Positions 1 to 8,104 of a stretch of DNA of 64,000 nt are shown here, piece after piece. The notes beneath the pieces are model-generated. The model did no database searches, had not been told where the DNA came from, and saw only the letters and a program-made list of their open reading frames with translations. A program made the translations under genes and the position numbers. Position 1 is the stretch's first letter; each line of letters starts with the position of its first letter. The stretch lies in assembly GCA_018499965.2 (NCBI GenBank), contig JAHBAS020000007.1, positions 1-64,000 of the forward strand, written 5' to 3'. The DNA comes from Candidatus Uhrbacteria bacterium (GTDB lineage: Bacteria > Patescibacteriota > Patescibacteriia > 2-12-FULL-60-25).

Positions 1-49
1 AAAAAGCGAGTAAAACGTAACCGCAGTCTTCGTGAAAGGAGTGTGCGTC

Positions 50-316
50 ATGATGGCGTATAAAACAGAAACAGTTCTTTTTCTGGAGTTGCTAAGAAGC
101 TATCCTGGACCGACCGTAGATGATCTTTTGCGTATCGCTCGAGTGTTCGATCAACTGGAAGAGCGAGCGTTTCTTGCTGCGACTCAGCGACTCAATGCGC
201 GGATCTTTCCGAACTTCCAATCCATCGGACTCGGAACGGTTTCCCCGGGAGTGGATCCTGCTCTTCCGACGAAGCTTGTTCTTTGCTCTTTGTTCTATCT
301 TGGTGCGGCGTGTTAG
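50..316 (+). CDS. Small hypothetical protein (88 aa)
   Basis: I do not recognise this protein. It is believed over the overlapping frames because AAAGGAG at 35-41 lies 8 bases before the ATG at 50 and a strong hairpin with a T-rich tail follows the stop. The first half looks helical and charged (residues 23-41, VDDLLRIARVFDQLEERAF); the C-terminal third is Pro/Gly/Leu-rich and ends in a cysteine. No signal peptide or clear membrane helix. It stands alone, convergent with trigger factor. Confidence 0.5.
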   Translation: MMAYKTETVLFLELLRSYPGPTVDDLLRIARVFDQLEERAFLAATQRLNARIFPNFQSIGLGTVSPGVDPALPTKLVLCSLFYLGAAC

Positions 317-344
317 TTCTGCCGCAGAAGATTTCTTATCGCAG

Positions 345-370
345 GCGGATTCCACGTGGAGTCCGCTTTT
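345..370 (+). terminator. Intrinsic terminator of the first small gene
   Basis: A near-perfect palindrome (345-366, GCGGATTCC paired with GGAGTCCGC around ACGT) is followed by TTTTGCTTTT, about 30 bases after the stop at 316. Confidence 0.7.
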
Positions 371-388
371 GCTTTTATATGTCTAATG

Positions 389-417
389 AAAAACCCTGAT
401 ATGAAATCAGGGTTTTT
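389..417. terminator. Bidirectional terminator between the first gene and trigger factor
   Basis: Stem AAAAACCCTGAT (389-400) pairs with ATCAGGGTTTTT (406-417) around ATGAA. T-runs on both sides let it stop the minus-strand trigger factor transcript as well as read-through from the left. Confidence 0.85.
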
Positions 418-435
418 CTATGACGGATGCGATGT

Positions 436-1788
436 TTATTCGTGGTCGTGTGTGCAATTTTCGTCGTGGCACTCTTCATCATGATCGTGTTCCGGATAGC
501 CTTTGATGCCGTGCTTATGGAGCAAATCCAAGGTCTTGCGATTGCGCATCATAATGGCAACGTACTCGCGGTACTCCGGTGAAGAGACGCGTTCACGAGT
601 CGCCGTATCGTCTGGGCGGATGCCGGCAAGGATACGATCGATTTCCGCATCGACTTCCTGGTCCAGGATCGTGATGTTTTCGATCTTCGCAATGCTCTTT
701 ACGAGCGTTGCGGCACGGATGCGTCGGATCGCTTGCGGCACGAATTCGAGTCGGAGTTCGTCGCGGGTCTTCTTGATCGAGGCGAGGTAGTCATCCATCT
801 TCATGTGGCGCTCTTCCACGGTCCGTTCCAATTCCGCCATCATCTTTCGAATTTCATCGTTCACCAGAAGCTCCGGCGCATCGCTGAAAGAGGATTCGTC
901 AACGAGTTTTTCGAGAAGCTCAATCTCCGCCTTTTCCGCGGCACGACCTTCTTCTTCGAGCGTGAGGTTTTTTCGAATCACGTCTTTGAGTTGGTCGATA
1001 TCCTTCTGTCCCAGGCTCTTGGCAAAATCCTCATTCAATTCAGGTAATTCGAGCCCAAGAACGTTTTTGGCTTTTACGTTGAAGTCCACGTTCTGGCCGG
1101 CGAGGTGTTTCTGGAAGTGTTCGGTCGGGAACGGGAGCGAGAATGTTTTTTCGTCTCCGGTTTTCATGCCAACGAGCTGATCCGTGAAGCCAGGGATGTA
1201 GTGCGGCTCGTTGAGGTAGATCTTGTAATCACGCGCGGCCCCGTCTTCGAGTGCGACATGGTCTTTGGTCATGTCGAGGTCGATGATGACAATGTCTTCG
1301 AGCGTCGCGGGTTCGGTTTTTGCAACTTCTTTGCGCTGCATCATGCGCAGTTCTTTCAGGGCTTTTTCAACATCCGCCTCTTCAACGGCCCGTGGGGAAA
1401 ATGTCGCCCGTTCCTTTTTATAATCCGCCAACTTTTCTACGGTTGGAGCGATTGGAGCGATGACCGTAAATTGAATGGGTTGTTTTGGCGTGAGTTTATC
1501 GACCTGTACTTCCGGGGATCCGACGGTATCAAGATCGTTTTCAAGAATGGCGTGCATGTATCGTGCACGTACGATGCGCTCAAGCGCGGCTTCCCAAATA
1601 CGCATTTCACCAAAGGCTTTGGCGACTTCAGCGTACGGCGCTTTGCCTGGGCGGAAGCCAGGGATGGCTTTGCCAAGACTTATTTCCGCAACGGCCTCTT
1701 GGACGTACGGATCCGCTTCTTCCGGGGAGACGGTAAAGACGAGTTTAACCTTGGAACCTGAGAGTTTTTCGATCGTTGGGGCTTGCAT
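436..1788 (-). CDS. tig: Trigger factor, ribosome-associated chaperone and prolyl isomerase
   Basis: Binds the ribosome near the exit tunnel and holds nascent chains. The N-terminal ribosome-binding domain carries the GFRPGKAP signature (about residue 45); a central FKBP-like PPIase segment and a long helical C-terminal arm follow, as in the whole family. I start at 1788 because MQAPTIEKL matches the usual N-terminus of the family and a promoter reads just upstream; in-frame starts also exist at 1839 and 1851, but the latter lies inside the previous gene's terminator. Unusual: the protein ends in a His/Cys/Asp/Glu tail (EHDHDEECHDENCTHDHE) that could bind metal and is not part of the standard family architecture. 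Confidence 0.93.
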   Translation of the reverse strand: MQAPTIEKLSGSKVKLVFTVSPEEADPYVQEAVAEISLGKAIPGFRPGKAPYAEVAKAFGEMRIWEAALERIVRARYMHAILENDLDTVGSPEVQVDKLTPKQPIQFTVIAPIAPTVEKLADYKKERATFSPRAVEEADVEKALKELRMMQRKEVAKTEPATLEDIVIIDLDMTKDHVALEDGAARDYKIYLNEPHYIPGFTDQLVGMKTGDEKTFSLPFPTEHFQKHLAGQNVDFNVKAKNVLGLELPELNEDFAKSLGQKDIDQLKDVIRKNLTLEEEGRAAEKAEIELLEKLVDESSFSDAPELLVNDEIRKMMAELERTVEERHMKMDDYLASIKKTRDELRLEFVPQAIRRIRAATLVKSIAKIENITILDQEVDAEIDRILAGIRPDDTATRERVSSPEYREYVAIMMRNRKTLDLLHKHGIKGYPEHDHDEECHDENCTHDHE

Positions 1789-1800
1789 ACTGTGGATCGG

Positions 1801-1829
1801 AGCGTACCGGGAATTAGCAGGAACGTCAA
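1801..1829 (-). promoter_or_regulatory. Candidate tig promoter
   Basis: On the minus strand TTGACG (1829-1824), a 17-base spacer and TACGCT (1806-1801) precede the ATG at 1788 by 12 bases. The predicted start would leave a leader of about 6 bases. It lies inside the longer alternative reading of tig. Confidence 0.45.
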
Positions 1830-1840
1830 TGGAAGTCATA

Positions 1841-1877
1841 AAAGAAAACACCCCGGGACGACAGACGTTCCGGGGTG
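1841..1877 (-). terminator. Terminator of the M23 peptidase gene
   Basis: Stem CACCCCGGGACG/CGTTCCGGGGTG around ACAGA; read on the minus strand it is followed by TGTTTTCTTTT. It lies about 20 bases past the peptidase stop. Confidence 0.85.
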
Positions 1878-1895
1878 CTTGATATGCGTTGAATA

Positions 1896-3200
1896 CTATC
1901 GAATGTAAGATAGCGGATTGACTCGCTTGCCGTTGATGTAGACCTCGTAGTGAAGGTGGGTACCGGTAGAGCGTCCTGTTGTGCCCATCATGGCGATTGT
2001 TTGTCCGCGCTTCACAGTATCTCCGGCTTTGACGAATATTTTTGAAGCGTGAGCGTAGCGCGTTCGTGTCCCGTCGCCATCAAGGACGATTTGCAATCCA
2101 TATCCTCCGCTGTTCCAGCCCGCGGTTGAGACTACGCCGTCATGGGAGGCATAGAGCGGGGAGTCGTAGTCGCCGTCAATATCGAGACCGGTGTGCTTCC
2201 ATCCATAATACTGCGTGATCACGTGTCCGCTCGTTGGCCAGAGGAGTTTTGTTGCAGGAACCGAGCTTGCATCTGCATCTTCCGGTTTGCCGAATCGAGC
2301 TGCTTTTGCGGCATTTGCCTCAAGTGTATTCTGTGATCGTGTTACGCCTTTCGCAAGAGGTGTCGTAACGCGTGTTGCAACGGTTTCTGCTGGAGGCGTG
2401 CCACCAGGGAGGATTAATTCCGTTCCCACGGCAACGCTCTTTTCCGGATCGAGTCGGTTCATGCGAATGATTTCTTCAAGTTCAGAGTCGTATTTTTTTG
2501 CGAGGGAAGAGATCGTTTCTCCTTTTTTCACCGTCACGAGGACGCCGGATACGGGTGGAATACGAAGTGTGTCCCCGGGTCGGATGTATTGCGTCGCGGT
2601 TCGTCCATTGGACCAAAGGAGGGTTCCGATGTTCACGCCGAATTGCTGAGCAATGGTGCTAAGCGTATCCCCGTTTTGAACCACGTAGTTCACGGTTTCC
2701 GTGCGCTCTTGGGCCGGGCCATCTGGTTGATTTGGTTCATGGGGCACGAGATTGGCTACGAGCGTTCCTGGAACGGATGGAGAGGTGATTGGAAGTTCGG
2801 CACTCGTTTCGTAATCAAAATCGATATCCGGAGCAGCGATGATCGAGTCGTTCGTATATCGGGAATCCTGGACGAGGAGATTAGCGCCGGCATCTTCTTC
2901 GGTCGTTCGCGTATCGTTTCCAGCAACCATCTCATATAAGAGACTGGTTTGTCCGGCATCCTGTGGACTGGTTTGTCCGGCAAAGACATTCGTCCCGATC
3001 GTTAGGATCGACATGGTGACGATGATGGCGTGCGGGAGGTATCGATGCGTGAAGATGGTTAAAAGCCATCCGCGAACAGGGGTGCTCACGCGGGCATATC
3101 GTAAGCGGAACACGGTCACGAGGCGATACGTCGGGAGGATGAAAATGTATGCAAAGCCGCGTCCGACAAAAGACGCTGTCCGCGCTATGGCCGGTGACAT
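1896..3200 (-). CDS. Membrane-anchored LysM-M23 metallopeptidase
   Basis: A peptidoglycan endopeptidase or cell-separation factor acting outside the membrane. 434 residues: a basic N-terminus, one membrane segment (about 54-74), a Pro/Thr-rich linker, two LysM peptidoglycan-binding domains (about 171-215 and 220-266), and a C-terminal M23/LytM domain (about 326-430). The zinc ligands and catalytic histidines are present: H336 and D340 (HTGLD), H384 (YAHAS) and HLH at 415-417, so it should be active. I see no Shine-Dalgarno before the ATG at 3200. It is transcribed as a single gene ending in its own terminator. Confidence 0.9.
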   Translation of the reverse strand: MSPAIARTASFVGRGFAYIFILPTYRLVTVFRLRYARVSTPVRGWLLTIFTHRYLPHAIIVTMSILTIGTNVFAGQTSPQDAGQTSLLYEMVAGNDTRTTEEDAGANLLVQDSRYTNDSIIAAPDIDFDYETSAELPITSPSVPGTLVANLVPHEPNQPDGPAQERTETVNYVVQNGDTLSTIAQQFGVNIGTLLWSNGRTATQYIRPGDTLRIPPVSGVLVTVKKGETISSLAKKYDSELEEIIRMNRLDPEKSVAVGTELILPGGTPPAETVATRVTTPLAKGVTRSQNTLEANAAKAARFGKPEDADASSVPATKLLWPTSGHVITQYYGWKHTGLDIDGDYDSPLYASHDGVVSTAGWNSGGYGLQIVLDGDGTRTRYAHASKIFVKAGDTVKRGQTIAMMGTTGRSTGTHLHYEVYINGKRVNPLSYIR

Positions 3201-3390
3201 CGTGTTTACAGTTCGGGCGAGCGTTCGAAAAAGCCAGAGGCGCGCGCGGCTGAAGACGGATGGGGATCGGTGTGTCGTATGTTTGGGAAGAAGGTCGCTC
3301 TCCTCGTGCGTCCTTGCTTCAAGGGTCTCGCTAGAGAGATCCTCGGTTGAGACGTCAGGGTAGCAGCGAAAGCCCTTTTTGTCAATGAAT

Positions 3391-3430
3391 AACCCATAAA
3401 AATCAGCTTATTTTAGCAATTTTTATGGTT
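3391..3430. repeat. AT-rich inverted repeat upstream of the M23 gene
   Basis: AACCCATAAAAAT (3391-3403) is mirrored by ATTTTTATGGTT (3419-3430), with an inner GCT/AGC pair around TATTTT. It lies between the ComM stop and the peptidase start and could be an operator or a weak ComM 3' hairpin. A similar GCT-AT-rich-AGC core occurs in the palindrome at 38454-38478. Confidence 0.5.
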
Positions 3431-3482
3431 TAGATGTGTTAAGTGAAGTTGGCCGATTTTTTATCGGAAAACGGCGTTTCGC

Positions 3483-5000
3483 CTACTCATGTATTTGCCG
3501 ATACTGCAGCGCTTCGGCGATGTGGGAGAGCTCCACGCGCTCGGTATTTGCGAGATCCGCGATCGTGCGCGCGACCTTTAAGATACGGAAATAAGATCGT
3601 GCGGAGAGTTGATACATGGTCACGGCATGCTCGAGAAGTTTTTTGGCTTCATCGGTGATTTTCGCAAAGGATCGTATGGCGGATGATGAGAGCTCGGCAT
3701 TCGTACGTACGCCGGTTTGCTTCTCGCGCTGCAATTGAATAGATCGCGCCTGAGCCACGCGCTCCCGAATCGTAGACGATGGTTCTCCAGGAACGAGTGT
3801 CATGAGTTGATCGACCGGAACTTTTGGGACGTCGATTAAGAGGTCGATGCGATCGAGCAGCGGTCCGCTGATGCGTTTTCGATACGAGGAAATGAGTATC
3901 GGCGTGCATGAGCATGCACGGTCTTTATCCGTGGCATATCCGCATGGGCAAGGATTCATCGCCGCAACCATCGTAAATCGCGCGGGAAATGAAACGGATT
4001 GTTGTACGCGTGAAATTGAAATACATCCGTCTTCCAGGGGTTGCCGAAGTGTTTCAAGAACGGTTCGCGGGAATTCTGGAAATTCATCCAAGAAGAGTAC
4101 GCCACGATGTGCGAGCGAAATTTCTCCGGGTTTTGGGATCACGCCTCCGCCGACGAGCGACGATCCGCTTGCCGTGTGATGCGGGGAACGGAACGGTCGA
4201 ACGGTCATTGCGCCTTCTGCGGCATCAAGGAGCCCGGCCGCGCTCCATACGCGCGTCACCTCCAGGATTTCGGAAGGATCGAGTGGCGGAAGAATAGAAG
4301 CAAAACAATGAGCGAGTAATGTCTTCCCACTTCCTGGCGGTCCTTGCATGAGGATGTTGTGTCCGCCTGCTGCCGCGATTTCGAGCGCGCGCTTGGCCTG
4401 CTCTTGTCCGCGGATCTCGGAAAAGTCATGCGCATACGTTGGGAGAATTTCTCCACTGATAATGCGTTGCGGTGATTCCGGGAGATCTCGAATGCCTTGG
4501 AGATGCGCAACCGCATCCACGAGCGTATCTGCGCCATAGATTCGAATATCCGGAATGAGTGACGCTTCTTTGGTATTTGCGGATGGAATGATCAGTGCTT
4601 CGTATCCGCGTTCATGCGCAAGCGCCGCAAGGCTGAGCACGCCATTGATCGGACGAAGTGTGCCATCGAGCGCGAGTTCTCCAGCGAGCAGCGTGCGTGC
4701 AACACGCGTCTCATCAAGTGATGTGCTGATCGCGGCGATTGCTACGGCGACTGGGAGATCATAGAGCGTTCCGAACTTCCGGATGTCTGCGGGTGCAAGG
4801 TTTACCACAACCACGCCTCGCGGAAACGGAAGTCCGGATTGTTTCATGGCGCTTTTTACGCGTTCGCGCGCTTCTTGCATCATGGCGTCCGGAAGTCCGA
4901 CGACGAAGAATTTGGGAAGTCCGGAGCGTGCATCCGCCTCGACTTCGACGAGTTCGGCATGAAGTCCAATGAGCGATCCGGTACGAATGGTTGTGAGCAT
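3483..5000 (-). CDS. comM: ComM/YifB-family AAA+ ATPase (Mg-chelatase-like)
   Basis: In naturally competent bacteria ComM is a helicase that promotes branch migration when imported DNA recombines. 505 residues: an N-terminal Lon-protease-like domain (about 1-170), then an AAA+ module with Walker A GPPGSGKT (220-227), Walker B with VLFLDEFPEF, and the family's cysteine-rich segment (PCPCGYATDKDRACSC). I use the ATG at 5000 because the family normally begins with ML.(K/T)(V/I)xxxxLxG; thirteen extra in-frame codons run upstream. It suggests DNA uptake capacity, consistent with the type IV pilin-like proteins elsewhere in the window. Confidence 0.92.
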   Translation of the reverse strand: MLTTIRTGSLIGLHAELVEVEADARSGLPKFFVVGLPDAMMQEARERVKSAMKQSGLPFPRGVVVVNLAPADIRKFGTLYDLPVAVAIAAISTSLDETRVARTLLAGELALDGTLRPINGVLSLAALAHERGYEALIIPSANTKEASLIPDIRIYGADTLVDAVAHLQGIRDLPESPQRIISGEILPTYAHDFSEIRGQEQAKRALEIAAAGGHNILMQGPPGSGKTLLAHCFASILPPLDPSEILEVTRVWSAAGLLDAAEGAMTVRPFRSPHHTASGSSLVGGGVIPKPGEISLAHRGVLFLDEFPEFPRTVLETLRQPLEDGCISISRVQQSVSFPARFTMVAAMNPCPCGYATDKDRACSCTPILISSYRKRISGPLLDRIDLLIDVPKVPVDQLMTLVPGEPSSTIRERVAQARSIQLQREKQTGVRTNAELSSSAIRSFAKITDEAKKLLEHAVTMYQLSARSYFRILKVARTIADLANTERVELSHIAEALQYRQIHE

Positions 5001-5102
5001 AGGTTGATCTACAAAATCAAAACAGACTCCAGAGATCATCCGGAGTTGGTTATGAGTGATTTTCTAGTTAGTCTCATGGAATGGTGATAGAAGCAAGGGG
5101 GC

Positions 5103-5130
5103 AAAAAATCCGCTCATGAAGCGGATTTTT
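5103..5130. terminator. Terminator of the dksA-like/lspA unit
   Basis: AAAAATCCGC (5104-5113) pairs with GCGGATTTTT (5121-5130). It follows the lspA stop on the minus strand; T-runs on both sides make it bidirectional. Confidence 0.85.
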
Positions 5131-5161
5131 GAATCATCCTGTTTATAACCAAATACGCAAT

Positions 5162-5680
5162 CTACGGAGAGTGAGCTGGAGGTGTGAGAACGATGTCAGG
5201 TTTCTTTTTGCGTGCTTGTGAAAAAAGATAGATAACAATACCGATCGTAATGGCGATATCTGCGATATTCACGACGCTGCGTCCAAGCAGAAGAAGCCAG
5301 TCGATCACATATCCGTAGTGCAAGCGATCATAGAGATTGCTAAGCGCTCCGCTGATAATGCACGTGTACGCCATCGCGTGGACCAGGTGTTCTTGCCGGA
5401 AACTTTTCCAAAGCGCGTGGCTTAAAGCGGCAATGACGATAATAGTGACGCTGGCAATAATGAAGATCGGAACCGGGACGTTTGCCATAGCTCCGTAGTT
5501 TCGATGCAGGAGGATGTCGATGAATCCTGGAATGACGTCGATGGTTTGCGATGGATCAAGTTGCGTGATCGCGAGGTGTTTCGTGTAGCGATCCGCGAGA
5601 ATCACAAAGGCCGCCAACAGTGTGGCGGCCGATCCTTTATATAGGAAAGCTAAACTTCTTGGGTGAGGGCTTTCTTGCAT
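5162..5680 (-). CDS. lspA: Prolipoprotein signal peptidase (signal peptidase II)
   Basis: Cleaves signal peptides of diacylglyceryl-modified prolipoproteins in the membrane. 172 residues with four predicted membrane segments. Family motifs are intact: D30-R-x-T-K, N61-Y-G-A, and the two catalytic aspartates in NLYDR (D118) and NIAD (D141). Its start overlaps the end of the upstream zinc-finger gene by about 30 bases, so the two are translationally coupled. Several lipobox proteins in this window (19930, 39191, 56889) are its likely substrates. Confidence 0.95.
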   Translation of the reverse strand: MQESPHPRSLAFLYKGSAATLLAAFVILADRYTKHLAITQLDPSQTIDVIPGFIDILLHRNYGAMANVPVPIFIIASVTIIVIAALSHALWKSFRQEHLVHAMAYTCIISGALSNLYDRLHYGYVIDWLLLLGRSVVNIADIAITIGIVIYLFSQARKKKPDIVLTPPAHSP

Positions 5681-6030
5681 GCGATGCAGGAAGATGACGC
5701 TGGTCGAGCTTCGAGGCGCTTTTCCTGAATGTCCTTGCCGCAGTACTTACATGCGCCGTATTTTCCATTTTCAATGGACTTGATGGCGCTGATGGTGTCT
5801 TGCAATTCCTTTTCTAAGCGGCCCTTTAAGGAAAGTTCGTCGCTATATTCCGTGACCTCCATAGCGTTGTCATCGTCAGAATTGCCTCCGGATTCCGGGT
5901 ATTCCGCCTCGTAATGGTTTTTCAATGAAGGGTCTTTGCTTCCGATATCAGAAAGTTCCTGTTCGAGCCTTTGTTGCTCGGCGATGAGCTGCTCTTTCAT
6001 CCGTGCGATGAATTCGGGCGAGTGGGCCAT
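5650..6030 (-). CDS. DksA/TraR-type C4 zinc-finger protein
   Basis: 126 residues. The N-terminal two thirds form a helical coiled coil and acidic segment; the C-terminus has a four-cysteine zinc finger (CKYCGKDI, then SSCIACK) typical of DksA/TraR/YteA proteins. Family members bind RNA polymerase through the secondary channel or act as general stress proteins; which applies here cannot be read from sequence. First gene of a two-gene unit with lspA. No Shine-Dalgarno is visible before its ATG. Confidence 0.85.
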   Translation of the reverse strand: MAHSPEFIARMKEQLIAEQQRLEQELSDIGSKDPSLKNHYEAEYPESGGNSDDDNAMEVTEYSDELSLKGRLEKELQDTISAIKSIENGKYGACKYCGKDIQEKRLEARPASSSCIACKKALTQEV

Positions 6031-6205
6031 AAAAGGTGGGCTAGGATTGAAGTGGGTTCAGGATAGCTGGAAGCGGGTATTTCAGCAAGTAGGGGCAAGA
6101 TTCCCTTGCCCCGGGTCTCGCGCAATTTTGTGAGTTGTCAGATCCGTGAGTTTACGGGTTCGCATGTTTGAAAGTTGGAACGTTTGGTATTGGAAATCAA
6201 ATTTT

Positions 6206-6261
6206 TCTAAAAAGAAAAGAGGCTTCAGGTGCCCCTCAGAGTATGAATGGGTTGAAGCCTC
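6206..6261 (-). terminator. Terminator of the candidate RNA
   Basis: GAGGCTTCA (6219-6227) pairs with TGAAGCCTC (6253-6261) around a 25-base loop; on the minus strand the tail is TTTTCTTTTT. Confidence 0.6.
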
Positions 6262-6697
6262 TAGGCTTTTGCGGTGGTCGGGAACGTGTATGGGTGCGGA
6301 GCGGAATGGTGCGTCGCTCAACGCTGAACGCTCAACCGAGCGGGTGCAGAAGCCTTGAAGAAGGTGCTGCTATGTTGACCGGATCCTGGTAGTGCCCAGT
6401 ATGTGCATGAAGCACAAGTGCGGGATACCCGAGGACTTTTACGTTTTGTTTTTTGATTTTTTTGACTCGTCAAACGATGAACGTATGACTAGTACAGGGA
6501 TCCAGTTAACATATGGATCGGGCATTCAGTGAACAGGTCTGAATATCCGTCCCTCTGCAGTTTGAAGGTGCGGGCGCCAGGGAATCCTTCTCTTCGGGCA
6601 AGCCAGAGGGCTCGCAGGGCAAGTGACACCGATTTGATGTCCAAGAAGGTTGGCAGGGAAGCCGTGCTGATTTACAGGTGGCCTCTTTAAAGTCCGT
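6206..6697 (-). ncRNA. Candidate structured RNA in an 800-base gene-free stretch
   Basis: No convincing coding frame exists between 6031 and 6840. On the minus strand a good promoter (6732-6704) should start RNA near 6697, and a stem of 9 pairs with a T-rich tail would end it near 6206. In between are many small hairpins, for example GCGAGCC/GGCTTGC and CCCTCTG/CAGAGGG. The 5' end (AAAGAGGC) can pair with GCCTCTTT at the 3' end, giving a closed molecule of about 490 bases. I found no tmRNA ends, no RNase P GAAAGTC core and no SRP GGAA-loop motif, so the class is unknown. A T-rich run near 6430-6470 could split it. Confidence 0.4.
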
Positions 6698-6703
6698 GTA
6701 TAT

Positions 6704-6732
6704 ATTGTAGATAAGATTTGGAAAACAAGCAA
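6704..6732 (-). promoter_or_regulatory. Promoter of the candidate RNA
   Basis: Minus strand TTGCTT (6732-6727), 17-base spacer, TACAAT (6709-6704). It sits in an AT-rich patch downstream of the 383-residue protein gene. Confidence 0.55.
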
Positions 6733-6840
6733 TGGTTTACGCATGAAATAATTTTCTGGCTCTATATATAGCTAAAAATGATTTATGCACAGGTATGTGG
6801 AAAACTGGGGATATCTTTATGAAGAAGATACTGGTCTGGG

Positions 6841-7992
6841 CTACTCGTTTACGCAAATAACACCGCCGCCGTCCGTTTCGTGTATTCGGAGGGAGTTGAA
6901 GAGTTTTTTCCAGGTTTCCGGGGCATGAAAGAGATTGAGCGTATTTTTCATGGCGTTGCCGGAAATCACGAGCCGAGGTGTGCCTGGGCAGTTGGTTTGA
7001 GCCATGGGGGTCGTTTGGGCTGAATCGTCTGGCTTGGGCGTTTCAATGATAAACGGGGTACCGGAAGCGGCTGTCTTTGCATCGGCGAAGAGCTCCAATG
7101 CTTCTGTTTGGTCTGGAATGGCAAATGATCGAAGGGATGCCTGATCGAATCCGGCATAGACCTTTCCTGTATCTTGAAGCGAGATCTCGGTCCAGATGGC
7201 GCGGGTTCCGGATGGGCTTATGAAGAGTGCTTGTGGTGTGGATGCGATCTCTCGAAGATTAATGCCTTGTGTTTGAAGGGATTGTAGGAGCGGATTGGCT
7301 TCATCGCCATTTCCGCGGAGGATGACGAGCATGTCGCTTTGTCGTTGTTCCGGAACGCTTGCTTGCGATGATGGAAGATCAATGGACCCTCGGGAACCGT
7401 CCCATGTACCATATACGAGATCGGGTTTTTGAAGATCGCCTTCGAGGCCAAGTGCTGTTTTTAATGAGGATGCGTCAACGATCCAGCTCGCACGATGTTT
7501 CTTTGCGAGTTGGAATGTTTTGGAAAAGTCGTTGATGCGGACGCGTTCCGTACGAAGCTCTCCTTGGGTGAGGAGATGAGTGAGTCCCTTGGTTCGAACC
7601 TGGATGTCTCCCGAGGCAACCGCGGAGTTGGTTCGAAATAGAGAGGCGAAGGCGCGAATGGATCCATCCTCTGGGTGATACGCCCAGCCGAGGAGTACGG
7701 GGGTTCGAGATCGGGATTCGATCGCCGTTCTCCAAGTGAGTGGGAGGCTTGCGATGAGTTCACCGCTCAAGGTGTTTTGGATGGAGCGGGGGACGACAAC
7801 GATGGTAAGGATGCGATGCTCTGGAAGTTCGATACGTGCCCCAAGTCGGATGTAGGCGATCATGCCAACAATGATCAGAATCAACGCAACAATGCCGATA
7901 GCGATACGCGTCCGCAGGCTGTGCGGACGTGAGGAGCTTCCGTAGGCGAGGATTGCGCTTCCGTTGGATGGGGTAGTGATCAAGTTTGTCAT
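6841..7992 (-). CDS. Membrane-anchored protein of unknown function (383 aa)
   Basis: I do not recognise the family. A cytoplasmic N-terminus of about 28 residues is followed by one strong membrane helix (about 29-48) and a large outside domain with no repeats. The last 60 residues carry two cysteines (TNCPGTP and GGVICVNE), which could form a disulfide. The start codon is immediately downstream of the terminator of pnp, so it needs its own promoter or read-through. Confidence 0.75.
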   Translation of the reverse strand: MTNLITTPSNGSAILAYGSSSRPHSLRTRIAIGIVALILIIVGMIAYIRLGARIELPEHRILTIVVVPRSIQNTLSGELIASLPLTWRTAIESRSRTPVLLGWAYHPEDGSIRAFASLFRTNSAVASGDIQVRTKGLTHLLTQGELRTERVRINDFSKTFQLAKKHRASWIVDASSLKTALGLEGDLQKPDLVYGTWDGSRGSIDLPSSQASVPEQRQSDMLVILRGNGDEANPLLQSLQTQGINLREIASTPQALFISPSGTRAIWTEISLQDTGKVYAGFDQASLRSFAIPDQTEALELFADAKTAASGTPFIIETPKPDDSAQTTPMAQTNCPGTPRLVISGNAMKNTLNLFHAPETWKKLFNSLRIHETDGGGVICVNE

Positions 7993-7994
7993 GC

Positions 7995-8026
7995 AAAAAA
8001 AGAATCCAGAACAGAGTGTTCTGGAT
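7995..8026 (-). terminator. Terminator of pnp
   Basis: ATCCAGAACA (8004-8013) pairs with TGTTCTGGAT (8017-8026); the minus-strand tail is TCTTTTTTT. Confidence 0.88.
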
Positions 8027-8104
8027 CTTTCTATCGTCTTTGCAGCTCTTTGTCTACCAATGTCTGGAGCTCTTTATGCCTGAGGCTTATCGCATTGAAT
8101 GCGA

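Noticed and set aside
1105-1761. Long plus-strand frame antisense to trigger factor
   Set aside because: It is a shadow of the well-supported minus-strand trigger factor gene and has no ribosome-binding site or promoter of its own.
6370-6400. SRP RNA-like word (GGTC...AGCAGC, minus strand) inside the candidate RNA
   Set aside because: The invariant GGAA-type loop and flanking pairs of SRP helix 8 are missing, so I do not call it SRP RNA.
6082-6744. Short frames in the 6.0-6.8 kb stretch
   Set aside because: No start signal, no domain and biased composition; the region instead shows promoter, terminator and hairpins.
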